64,000 bases of DNA from the NCBI GenBank assembly GCA_963682025.1, contig OY821517.1, positions 20,329,048 to 20,393,047 of the forward strand, given 5' to 3'. The notes beneath the pieces were generated by a model. That model did no database searches, had not been told where the DNA came from, and saw only the letters and a program-made list of their open reading frames with translations. A program made the position numbers and the translations under genes. Positions 53,264-64,000 of the stretch are shown here, piece after piece (position 1 is the stretch's first letter; every line of letters begins with the position of its first letter). This stretch comes from Cordilura impudica (taxonomy: Eukaryota; Arthropoda; Insecta; Diptera; Scathophagidae).

Positions 53264-56240
53264 TTAATATAAATACGCCATATTCTATTGACATCAGTCT
53301 ATATAGAAATCCTTCTCAATTTTCATTTTAAGCTAATTCAGACTGATTATAAACTTCTAACTTGTCATTTTAAACATTTAGGGAAAGAACAAACATTTTG
53401 TCTTTGCTGTCCTTTCGTTTTTATTGTTGTTTCATTGAAAACTTTTTATTATATTCGATACGCATCAAACAAAATTACTGTAATAGTTTTCCAGGAAATA
53501 AATTCCGAAGTCATAGGAAGAACTAACTTAAACCAATATTGCTTGTAATGCGTAACACCACACAAATATTTAAATTTGTTTATGGTTTTCACTAAACAAT
53601 AGTGTAGGAGTATGTCAGCTGAGTTGGGTAGACAGATGTTGTGATTAAGATGAGAATAAGAAATAAGAGGTTTAGATGGCTAAAGTTAATAGTTTTTTTT
53701 AGAAAAAAAAATAAAATACAAAATAAAAATAAATCTAACGAAATCCATTTGTTATGATTAAAAATGTATTCTAAGGATTATCTTTTTCAATTTATACATA
53801 TCAAATATTGATTAAAATTTATTTATATAAGAAATAAAACTCATAATATTCATAAGAATATATGCATAATTCTCTTATGTACATCTTTCTCTTACAGGGT
53901 AGCCAATGTCTTTGTTAGGAACAAAAGGTATTTCGATAAGGAAATAATCAAGAAAATTTATTACGAGTTATACTGAATCTTCTTGATCTAATGAAGAAAA
54001 TATAAAAGGGCAGAGTAAGAAGTCTTAAAATTTACGGAGAGGGAAATTGCGCGAGACTATTGTTTCCATGATGGTATTATATATCGATCAGTAAAGTTTT
54101 AGAAAACTGTGCGCAAGATTGGTGTAGCGTTTGCTCACAATTGACCTACCTAATCATGGGGATCTGTGAATGAACCAGCGCCAAAGAAGCCATGATCATG
54201 ACGACAGTCGTTTAGGATGTACGCAGTATAATCCACATTGATTGCCCTCAAAAGGGAAAACCAATAATCAATCAATGGTTATTATAGAATTACACTTGCT
54301 GGTGAAAATATCGGAACACTTGAGGATTAAACTTATTTTTATCAAAAATGTGTATTTTAGTTTGTTAGATTGGAAGAAGCTTAAATAATATAACACTTTG
54401 ATTTTATTCACATTAGTTTGGTTTCAGCAAAAGTACACGAATTTAACTTTTTACCACAAAAACTATCTATATCTTTTTTTGAACTTAAAAGGGTTGGTGA
54501 CTCGGACCGAAACAGCTGTAGAACCTGTCATGCAGAATAAAGATCAATTTTGGATCAAATGGGCCAATTTTTTTGATTTATCTTATATATTAAAAGAATT
54601 TATGAATAAACTTTGCATTCAAGATTTTTTTCAATATTTTTCTTCTCTCAAACCTCTATAACTAGAGTTCTAATTAACGTAGGCTGTTGACATACATAGG
54701 CCTAAGAACACTCAGTGGAACAAGCTGCTTCTTTTGAGCTATTAACTGCTTAAATTCGTTGGGTTTGAGGAAAGTTATGCGTGGAGAATCAACTTTACTT
54801 TCACTGTTCGTTAACTTATCTTTGTATGTTTTGGCATTACTGTACGTTAGCTTCTCTTGGCAAATTTTGGTATTATATTATAAAAATTAATATAATATAA
54901 TGCTGCGGAGCAGCGGGGGTCCTCAAGTTTAAAGTTGAAACATTTCATTTTGAGCCTGATTAACTTCTAACTTTATCATTATAAATAGAAATTTTAAATA
55001 ATTTTTTTGCTTTCTCTTAAAAAAACTTAGAAAACGTTTTATTTATATTTTGTTGTTTATAATGCAAAAAACGCGGTAAGGCAACAAGTGCCAGAAGAAG
55101 TATTCGTGCATAAGGGAACCCCATGAATGACAAACGGGTTAAAAAGATGGGTCGTGTAGCACATAGAAAGCCAATCAATGCTGATGTCAATAGAAAAAAC
55201 GTAAGGAATTTGGAAATGAACGATGTTTCAGAATTTTGGGAACGTGTTTTATTTTCTTATATGGGGGGGTTTCATGTCAAGTGACCATACTTTTGAAACC
55301 GATGTCTTCCATCGGGATGCACCAAGGTTAGTCCTATTGGATAGTAGTTTAGACACAATTTTTCAACAAGATCGATCAAAAAATCTCTGAGTTAGAGGGG
55401 GTTTTAGCCCATGTAAGTTATAACCTATTGTTATTAACAAAATTTGTCCCAACTAGTTTAGATACCAATTTTTTCAATCATTCGAAAAAAGAACTTTAAA
55501 AAAAAAATTTTTTTTTTTTTTTTTTTTGCTAATCAAAAATTTTTTTGACCGTTTTTTCAAAAAAAACCCATTTATTTGCTCGAAACAAAGCTGAAGTTTT
55601 TTCGTTTAAGATCTTTTTGGTCGATTAGTGGATGCGAATGGGATATCAATCAAAATAAATGTTTTGTAACTCAAGACAACGGTTTTTCAATTTTTAACAT
55701 ATGCACTATTTTGAATTTTTTCCTATTTGTGTGTAAGTGTTCTTAAAACCTTACAAATAAAACCTATACTGAGAAACCTTTCCGACGGTATGTATCATAC
55801 CTAACTAAAATTTAATACCTCCGATACTGTAATACCCGCAATATGTTAACTTCAGGAAAAAAATCACTTTTTCTATATAAATGTTGAAAAATTATTTTTT
55901 TTTTATTTATTTGTTTTATTTATTTTATTTATTTGTAATATTTGTAATTAAATTAATATATAATAATAATAAAAATAAAAATGTAAATAATTTAATAACA
56001 ATTAATCTTAATCACTTTATATCCATTTTTTTCCATTTATTATTTTATTTTTGAAGTGTTAACATCTATATGCTCAGGGGAGTAAATATCGATTTCACAA
56101 TACAATCACAAAAACAGAGTACGACAAAAACGGTGTGAGGTTCGAATGTATTGGTGAAAAGATTAGCAAGTGTTTGGAGATAAAATGAAGGCACGACTAC
56201 ATTAGGAAGTGCTTGAAGATAAAATGAGGGAGCGAATAGC
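53264..56240. other. AT-rich DNA, no element recognised
   Basis: Frames at 53288-53548 and 54398-54661 (86-87 codons) show no known motif. A short hairpin GCTGCGGAGCAGC is at 54902. 55260-55700 (GGTTTCATGTCAAGTGACC onward) has the feel of a moderately conserved repeat, but no ends were found. Confidence 0.35.
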
Positions 56241-56257
56241 ATTACAAAAACGTTTTG

Positions 56258-56491
56258 AAAATGAAAAATAAAAAATGATGAATGAAAAATAAAAAATTAA
56301 AAATAAAAATTAAAAATGAAAAACGAAAAATGAAAAATGAAAAATGAAAAATAAAAATGAAAAATGAAAAATGAAAAATGAAAAATGAAAAATGAAAAAT
56401 AAAAAATAAAAATGGAAAATGAAAAATGAAAATTAAAAAATGAAAAATGAAAAATTGAAAAACGAACAATTGAAAATGAAATATGAAAAAT
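56258..56491. repeat. AAAAATG heptamer array
   Basis: Units AAAAATG and variants over ~230 bp, the reverse-complement style of the 27.1-28.7 kb array. It runs directly into the AACAAGTAAG start of the next mini-me copy. Confidence 0.85.
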
Positions 56492-57285
56492 GAACAAGTA
56501 AGAAAATTATAGTCTAGACCGACTATTCAATACCCTACACCATGCTTTAGAGACCCTATCTCTTCGGTCCAACTAATTGGATATAGAAAATAAGCATAAA
56601 CCAAATTTGAGTCCCGTTGTTATTAATTTTTTGGCTGCAGATATGAAAAAGTTCATATCGGGTGCTATATTTATATGGGGAATAGGTAGAAAATTGGACC
56701 GATCCTGTCTATATTTCGTAAAGTTACTTATATTTTGAAAAACTATACACAAACCAAATTTGAGAAAAATCTGTGCAATATTTTTTTTTTTATACATTTA
56801 AGTGAAGATCGGGAAGCAGCTCTATATAGGGCCTATGACTAAGAACTGTCCTATAGGTATTATTTTAGGACTACTGATTAATGGATACAATGAACACATA
56901 CACACCCAATTTGACTAAGATCTATGCGATAATTTGGATTTTATGACAATTTATGTAGATTTCATAGGGGTCATTTGTATGGGGACTAGGTCTGAACATG
57001 GGCGGTTTTCACCAATTTCAATAGTGTTCATCCCATGGCCGATAAAAGCTTATATACAAAATTTCATCAAAATAATTCATATTTGTGTCCTGTAGTTTGA
57101 TTAATAGGTTTACATGGACACACAGACGGACGGACGGATGGACGGACATCGCTAAATCGACGCACAAAATGATTCTGAGTCGATCGGTATAATAAAAGAT
57201 GGGTCTAGGTCAAATATTTTTGGTAGTTACAAACAGCAGCACAAAGTCATTATACCCAAACCACATGGTGGTATAGGGCATAATA
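56492..57285 (+). mobile_element. Mini-me/DINE-1-like element, copy J
   Basis: Near full length: AACAAGTAAGAAAATTATAG, a shortened palindrome, core GACGGACGGACGGATGGACGG, and ACCACATGGTGGTATAGGG end. Confidence 0.83.
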
Positions 57286-58217
57286 ATAGTTAACTTCATA
57301 ATTTATTGGAAAAAAAAAATAATTCTACTTGTTTCACTTTTTCTTATTTTTTTTTCATAGTATGAAAGCTCAAATTTTTGGTGTACGACAGCATTTGTAC
57401 ACAAGTGGATATGAGCCATGGAAAAATTCTAGAAATTGGGCTACGAATTGCTATCTCATCCACCAGGTTCTTTCGATTTAACTTAACTATTTACTTTTCT
57501 AATATGAAAAAAGGCAGCCCGAAAAGTGTTTTTTTCCAAATGATGAACTCACTGATCAATCAAAAACTTATTTTGAATACTTTATTGTTTGGTAGGGATA
57601 AAAATGTGGTGAAATGGTGGACAAATTTTGTTTCTAAACATACTCGCCTATTGAGAAATAATTTTTTTTTTCAAATGAAGCGACTTTCACTCAAATTGTC
57701 ACGGATTTACTGATCCACTTCTTTACTTTTCACTCTATAACATAAGAAGTCCCATCGAATAGTATAATTATATGGATTCATGCTTATTTGGTTATTTATG
57801 AGCGTTCATATGCCATTCCAACACTTTTGAATTGAACCAGAATCTTATTACAGTAGATTCCAATACTATTCCGACGATAAATAGGCACCGACAGGATTGC
57901 GTAATAGTTCTAATAATTGTACAGTGGAGGACGATAGGCTTATGCTGATTTTGATTTTCTCAGGAGAACATAAAAGGTTGAGAGATTAAATACCAATTGA
58001 AATTTGAAAGCAACGACAGGTGCTACTTCAAGCAAAAATTCTAATTTGATTAAAAATTATAAGAGGTCAATTTACATTGTCACTCATAAATTTTGATGTA
58101 ACTAACCAATTTAGCTCATTTTCAATACTTGACAGACTAGAAGAATTATAAGCAAACATATTTTCATACAATCCATTAAGCCCGCCATAACCAACGCGTT
58201 TTCAGTAGATAGACCAA
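57286..58217. other. Unassigned DNA
   Basis: A 111-codon frame at 57378-57713 (+) includes GLRIAISSTRFFRFNL and a Lys/Phe-rich end but no motif I know; treated as doubtful. Confidence 0.3.
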
Positions 58218-58222
58218 CACCG

Positions 58223-61200
58223 GACAGTTTTTCAAAACCAAAAAAAAGTGGTAATAAGTCTGGAACTTCTAAACTATTGGTTGGATTGGAATAGTATATT
58301 CTAGGCGATTGTAGTGAAGGATATAGGCTTTCCAAATATTTATTTTTGAGATACCCCGTTATAACATAGGGTGAGGTACAGGGTGCCAAAGTCGACCACC
58401 TCGAGGTGGAAAATGCATTCAAAGCTTGTAACTTTTATAAATATGAAGTGATATTTACGTTTTTTAAATTTTTCCCATAACCATTAAATTATTAACAAAA
58501 AACATGCTAATACTTCGTAGTTATCGCTTATGGTTTAAAAAATATTTGATTTTAAAAATCAACATTTGAACTTTTCACCAAATTCTTTCTTGGTTTTTCG
58601 CAAATAACATTTTTATTAAAATAGACAAAAAAAATCTAAAAATATGTGGCGATAGCCAGTACCTTAAAAAAAATACGTTGAAGTATTCTTTGAATTATTT
58701 CAAACCGTTTAGTGAGCACAAAATTTTCAAGTTGACTTTTTGAATCAGGTTCTAAAAATTGCAAATTTTTGCCAAAAAATACCCTTCATTCTTTCACTTT
58801 TTTCTCAGAACCTTGGTAAAACATGTATATATTTTTCTACACATTTTAAAAGAATATGCTTCAGGAATGGTTGTAAGCGAAATTTTGAATATTTTTGGAC
58901 ATGCACCCTACGTCCAGCATTGGACGAAATTGGGAAATTTTTTTCAAAAAAACTAAGTTTTAAAAGTTAATACAAAAATATCCGCTCGATTTCTTCAAAT
59001 ATTTCACCGCAGTATTAAAGCTCCAAATATTTTTATTTATCTGCCGCAATAAAATTCACCGCCGTTACATAAACGTGGTCAGGAGGGCTTAAATAGTGGA
59101 AAAAGTAAAATTTTCATACGAATTTTTTTTGTTAACATAAAAAACATATTAAGATTAGCTTTTTTTATATTTTGTTTATTGATTCAGAACGGCATTTAAA
59201 TTATCTAAAACACTTCAAAAAATCATTTTGATAACGTTAATAGTTTTTGAGATATTTATATTCAAATTTCAGAAAAAAATATAGAAAAGCTATGGTTTTT
59301 CGTTTTTTTTTTGGTTTTTTTGTTAAAGTGTTCCCAAAATTTTTGAATTTTACTTATTATTATATATATTGTTAAAAAAGACATATTTATCTATTCAACG
59401 GTATATAACATGTCTATCAAATGTATTGCAACATGCTGAAATAATGACCCCAAACCACACTCCACAGGCAAAAATTTAACTATTTCTCTATTTGTTCATA
59501 TAAATGGTCATTTACATAGTGAATGACATATTTTTTTATTGTTTTTTTGGTAAAGGGTTGCATACGTTTTTATTACTTCAAATAATTTTATATTTCTTTT
59601 CAAAGAAGGTATAATTATAAGTTAATGGTGTATGAAATATTTACCTAATGAGTTTCAACTGATCATAAAATTGCCCGAAACTCTGATGCTGATTTTATAC
59701 AAAAAAAAAAAACAGGTAAAAAGCCAATGCCTAAGATATTTTCATTATTAAATAACAAATATAACTAAATTTTTTTTAATGAGTATTTTTTATTTGTTTT
59801 ATAATAGGCTTAAAATTACATAACAATTGTCTGCTTTTTTACTAGTTATTTTCTACAAAACAATCAGAAATATCAAAAGATAAAAGATGTTTTATATCCA
59901 TAGCTTCGGAATCATCATTTTCTATTTCAAGACTTATTTTTGGTAACCATTTTGTTCTTATGGAGTATATTACTGGATGTGATGATATCAATAAATATTC
60001 CATTAAATCGGAATTTTGGGCTTCCTTGCTACATTTACATTTTTTTTTTGCTACATTACATTTTAGCAGCTTCTTTTGGTTGCGTGCGTGTCAAGGCTGA
60101 TTTAAAAGAATCCTTAATTTCATTAGGCGAATGGTTACTAATGATTTCTTCTTGTTTTTTCTTTTTTGTCCTTGATTGAACATTTTCGTAGTCCTTTTTA
60201 GGTCGACCAAATGCCTTTTCCTCAATTTGTACTGTGAGGCCCGTTTTCAACCATTCTTCATTTTTAGTCATAAACTTTGATTTTGATAAACCCGATTGGC
60301 TAAATCTTCTTTCGAAAGCTTTGTAAAAATTTTCAACATCTTCAGATCTCACATTTAAACCATAAGTGTTGTTAATTGTATAAAATAATTTCGAGACTTT
60401 TTCCGAACGTGATGAATGAATAGTAGAATCGGAAGGATTTTCCCAAATAACTTTGCAAAGTGAATAATACTTTAATGTAACCTCCATGATAGATTATACG
60501 TAAGTGATCTTAATAAACAAGAAACTCATGGTTATATACTGAAAATACTTTTTGAAAGGTAATATATCGGGCAGGTACTTCAACCAATACTTACATTTTG
60601 TTTTAGTGAATCTAAGGATTTGGCTTTTACCTGTTTTTTTTTTGCATAAAAAGGTATTGTGAATTATAGATATTTTGCAATAGGTATCAGAGCTTCGGGC
60701 AATTTTATGATCAGTTGAAACTCATTAGGTAAATATTTCATACACCATTAACTTATAATTATACCTTCTTTGAAAAGAAATATAAAATTATTTGAAGTAA
60801 TAAAAACGTATGCAACCCTTTACCGAAAAATAATAAAAAAATATGTCATTCACTGTGTAAATGACCATTTATATGAACAAATAGAGAAATAGCTAAATTT
60901 TTGCCTGTGGAGTGTGGTTTGGGGTCATTATTTCAGCATGTTGCAATATATTTGATAGACATGTTATATATCGTTGAATAGATAAATATGTCTTCTTTAA
61001 CAATATATATAATAATAAGTAAAATTCAAAAATTTTGGGAACACTTTGCCAAAAAAACCAAAAAAAACGAAAAACCATAGTTTTTCTATATTTTTTTCTG
61101 AAATTTGAATATAAATATCTCAAAAACTGTTAACGTTATCAAAATGGTTTTTTGAAGTGTTTTAGACAATTTAAATGCCGTTCCGAATCAATAAACAAAC

Positions 61201-62090
61201 TATAAAAATAGCTAATCTTAATATGTTTTTTATGTTAACAAATAAAATTCGTATAAAAATTTTACTTTTTTTACCATTTAAGCCCTCCTGACCACGTTTA
61301 TGTAACGGCGGTGAATTTTATTGCGGCAAATATACAAAAATATTGCGGTGAAATATTTGAAGAACTCGAGCGGATATTTTTGTATTAACTTTTAAAACTT
61401 AGTTTTTTTTTTAAATTGCCCAAATTCGTCCAAAAATATTAAAGATTTCGCTTACAACCATTCTTGAAGCATATTCTTTTAAAATATGTAGAAAAATATA
61501 TACATGTTTTACCAAGGTTGTGAGAAAAAAGTGAAAGAATGAAGGGTATTTTTTTGGCAAAAATTTGCAATTTTTAGAACCTGATTCAAAAAGTCAATTT
61601 TAAGATTTTGTGCTCACTAAACGGTTCGAAATAATTCAAAAAATACTTCAATGTATTTTTTTGACAAGTACTGGCTATCGCCACATATCTATTTTAATAA
61701 AAATGTTATTTGGGAAAAACCAAGAAAGAATTTGGTGAAAAGTTCAAATGTTGATTTTTAAAATCAAATATTTTTTAAACCATAAGCGATAACTAGGTAG
61801 TGTAAGCATGTTTTTTGTTAATAATTTAATGGTTATTGGAAAAGTTTAAAAAACGTAAAAATCACTTCATATTTATAAAAGTTACAAGCTTTGAAAGCAT
61901 TTTCCACCTCGAGGTGGTCGACTTTGGCACCCTGTAGCTCACCCTGTGTTACAACAGGGTATCTCAAAAATAAATATTTTGAAAGCCTATATCCTTGACT
62001 ACAATCGCCTGGAATATACTATTCCAATCCAACCAATAGTTTAGAAGTTCCAGACATATTACCACTTTTTTTTGGTTTTGAACCACTGTG
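58223..62090 (-). mobile_element. Transib-type element with ~1.5-kb terminal inverted repeats
   Basis: 5-bp duplications CACCG flank it (58218-58222, 62091-62095). The right end reads GGTTTTGAACCACTGTG, i.e. CACAGTGGTTCAAAACC inward. The left is GACAGTTTTTCAAAACC, the same with substitutions. The arms (58223-59737 and 60612-62090) are inverted copies with scattered differences, including CCACCTCGAGGTGG in both. The 3868-bp element has a ~0.87-kb centre coding for a small protein on the minus strand. The 5-bp TSD plus CACAGTG end indicate Transib. Confidence 0.8.
60056..60487 (-). CDS. Lys-rich protein in the long-TIR Transib element, possible transposase N-terminus
   Basis: 143 codons, ATG at 60487, stop at 60056. 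Visible: SEDVENFYKAFERRFSQSG, MTKNEEWLKTG, and a basic FGRPKKDYENVQSRTKKKKQ patch (possible nuclear targeting or DNA contact). No catalytic Asp, CxxC or HxxxxH is present. I infer, without proof, that it is the first exon or remaining N-terminus of the element's transposase, the rest being lost when the arms expanded. It is the only sizeable frame in the unique centre. Confidence 0.55.
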   Translation of the reverse strand: MEVTLKYYSLCKVIWENPSDSTIHSSRSEKVSKLFYTINNTYGLNVRSEDVENFYKAFERRFSQSGLSKSKFMTKNEEWLKTGLTVQIEEKAFGRPKKDYENVQSRTKKKKQEEIISNHSPNEIKDSFKSALTRTQPKEAAKM

Positions 62091-62095
62091 CACCG

Positions 62096-63189
62096 CTAGA
62101 TATGCCAATATTGTGTATAGGCAAGGAGTTGTATATAAAATTCGAAGCAATAAGCATATTTTCAGAATATGAAACTTAAACAACTAAGAAAGAATAATAA
62201 AACTTTTTTCAAAATAACGATCTATTAAGCGGCATTATTTTTCATTCATAAATATTGTGTTGGGAATTTCTTACCAACTTGAAGTAATTCTATTTGTATT
62301 AAGAGTGTCATTATTTTGCCTTTTTTTTATATTACAAACAAATTTGTTTTTCCTTTTTACCATTTTATTTAACACATTCATAATCTATTTTAAAAGACCT
62401 TTGATTACAAATTTATCGTTATGACCGTAAATGTTTACTTCCAACTTTAATACAAATAGTTTGTTAGTTTGCAGGCTGATGGTTTGTTATTGATGTTGTT
62501 GGTCTGCTTCAATTGCTTTTGCTTGAAAAGGTATTTTAATGGATATTGTTTTGATTACTTTTAATTGCCTTTGTGGCCAATTATTTGTAAATATTAGTAT
62601 AGTTTGATCTTATTATTTCAAGATAAAAATATTATTTTAAATATTTAATAGATGAAGACATTTGTATTCGAGGCATGAAATAAGGATAAATATACACAAA
62701 TTTTTCATTTGTCGGATTGTAAGCTGAGACAGCATTTGTTTTAATATTAAAAGGAATAATGGTATAGCAATATAGAGAATTTAACATTACAATTATTAAA
62801 AGTTATCGGCAATTTTAGAGCTTTCAACCAAAGACTTCAAAGTCTTAGCATCATTCAAATATTCAAATTTTGTTTATATTTTAGCTCATATTTCAAGTTT
62901 GATGAAATTTTACTGATACCACAATATGTATTTTTGGAAAATTTTTTTGTAAATCGATGTCAAACTTGCATTGCGTGTAAATTTTTTTTGTAGTGGCTGA
63001 AAATCGTTTTTCATTGGCCAAAATTTTGTCACTTTCGATTTGATCAAAATATTTTAGTATTTTTTTTTAGCGGATAGATATTTAGTTGAACTTGACTCAG
63101 CTTTAATATCATTAAAATTTATTGAATATTTTTTAAGGAATTTTACGTCAAAGTTTAACTTTTGATTTTTATTTTTTAACTTTTAAGAG
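62096..63189. other. AT-rich intervening DNA
   Basis: No gene or terminal repeat recognised. Confidence 0.4.
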
Positions 63190-63719
63190 CTGTACGCAGC
63201 TTGTTAAGGAATCTTAACAGAAAATTTTCATATATTTCTTAAAGAAAAAAAAAGCACAAAAGTACCTTTCAGTGCAACGCTAGCAATCAGCTGTTTTCTG
63301 TCAATTATTAAGAATTGTGAAATTGAAAACAAGTCAATTCTGCTTTGTTTGGCCTTCTAAACGCTTTTTAAGCTCAGTATCAAAATTACCCATCCGCTTC
63401 TTGTTTTTTTTTTTGCCGAATTTTGTTCGTTTTTTCATGTTTTCTGAAAAATAACTTTTAATTTTTTTTAGCATATTACATTTTGTTTATGCTTACCTCT
63501 CCTGTCAAAATTCCTTTCAGAAAGAACGAAAAATTTGATATTCCTGCTCAAAGCCTGGGTTGCCTAACTTAATTTACGTAAAAAAAGTAGTAAAAACAAT
63601 ACTGCTTTTTTAAAAAGCTGCGGACTATCAACAGAAATTTTTAGACAGAAAAATTCCTTAAGCATTTCTGAAGCGTTTTTTTATATGAAGTTTTTGATTC
63701 CTTAGCAAGCTGCGTACAG
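63190..63719. mobile_element. TIR element (MITE), family unknown
   Basis: Left CTGTACGCAGCTTGTTAAGG, right CCTTAGCAAGCTGCGTACAG: 24 bp with one mismatch, followed by looser similarity. 530 bp, non-coding, no clear TSD. Confidence 0.65.
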
Positions 63720-63792
63720 GCCTTTAGCTTGAAATATGGTTTTTTTTATTTATTAAAAAATGTCATATTTGGATTATAGGTAATAATATTTA

Positions 63793-64000
63793 CTAGCAGA
63801 TTCCAGCCCTCGAAATTCGAGTGCAAATTCTAGGAAATTTTATTTTTTCATTAAATAAACCCTTAAGGTATGCTAATCAATTATAGCCAATTCACAAATC
63901 AACATAAAAACCAATCTCATTTTTATTACAAACACATTGACAAATTTAATAAACACACACATAGCATTGTATAATTTTAGGTTTGTGTTAGTACCAACTA
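63793..64000 (-). mobile_element. Helitron family 1, copy 7, cut by window end
   Basis: The minus-strand 3' end is complete: hairpin CTCGAATTTCGAG and ...GAATCTGCTAG before T. The 5' half lies beyond the window. Confidence 0.85.

Noticed and set aside
54900..54925. GCTGCGGAGCAGCGGGGG as a Helitron or RNA hairpin
   Set aside because: The stem is only 5 bp and no CTRR end or start pairs with it.
56242..56497. Two overlapping minus-strand Phe/His-rich frames
   Set aside because: Same artefact from the AAAAATG array.
58111..58422. 103-codon minus-strand frame
   Set aside because: As written it runs from inside the Transib terminal repeat across the left TSD into flanking DNA, so it is not one coding unit.

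Overview
The window looks like AT-rich, gene-poor nuclear DNA of a higher fly (Diptera, probably a calyptrate). The main clue is many copies of a mini-me/DINE-1-like element: a palindromic AACAAGTAAGAAAATTATAGTCGG end, a (GTCC)n microsatellite core, and a conserved TATACC...GGTATA end. Jockey-, I- and R1-type LINE fragments, Transib, piggyBac, mariner, hAT and Penelope sequences agree with this. I recognise no ordinary single-copy host gene. Almost every supportable feature is a mobile element or its remains, many of them nested. Family names rest on motifs and terminal structure read by eye; no database search was possible.

Layout. 0.6-1.55 kb: decayed LINE reverse transcriptase. 1.6-4.4 kb: a terminal-inverted-repeat (TIR) element and two Helitrons. 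4.5-5.66 kb: a hAT element with exact 8-bp target-site duplications (TSDs), carrying a tRNA-derived insert. 6.3-9.25 kb: three mini-me-like copies in a row. 10.1-13.1 kb: a MULE-like scrap, a minus-strand LINE RT pseudogene and a Helitron. 15.0-20.2 kb: more mini-me-like copies, one split by a piggyBac-like element (TTAA) and one by a TAA-flanked MITE, both with intact empty sites in sister copies. 20.2-21.6 kb: R1-like ORF1 pseudogene. 21.8-23.9 kb: hAT-like element with a Tc1-like pseudogene. 26.55-27.04 kb: MITE. 27.1-28.7 kb: long CATTTTT-type array. 30.4-30.75 kb: second Helitron family.

31.2-34.3 kb: an element flanked by AAAT, then a 400-codon open frame for a cysteine-rich, D-motif protein I cannot assign. 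36.3-42 kb: a MITE twin, a Transib/RAG1-like transposase relic and four stacked LINE pieces. 43.5-46.4 kb: a mariner carrying a second Tc1/mariner-type element. 46.5-48.2 kb: a Transib with CACAGTG ends and a CGACG TSD. 48.3-50.6 kb: a piggyBac element with an intron-containing transposase. 50.7-52.4 kb: a 5'-truncated Penelope-like element with an open RT plus GIY-YIG frame and a hammerhead-like motif. 58.2-62.1 kb: a second Transib with ~1.5-kb TIRs. 63.2-64 kb: a TIR element and a Helitron cut by the window end.

The genes do not form a pathway. They are a layered record of transposition: relative ages can be read from nesting, and several insertions can be verified inside the window because an uninterrupted sister copy is present. 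The most notable items are the RSS-like ends of the two Transib elements, the unassigned open frame at 33.1-34.3 kb, the palindromes of the piggyBac element, and frameshifts at mononucleotide runs in three otherwise readable genes.
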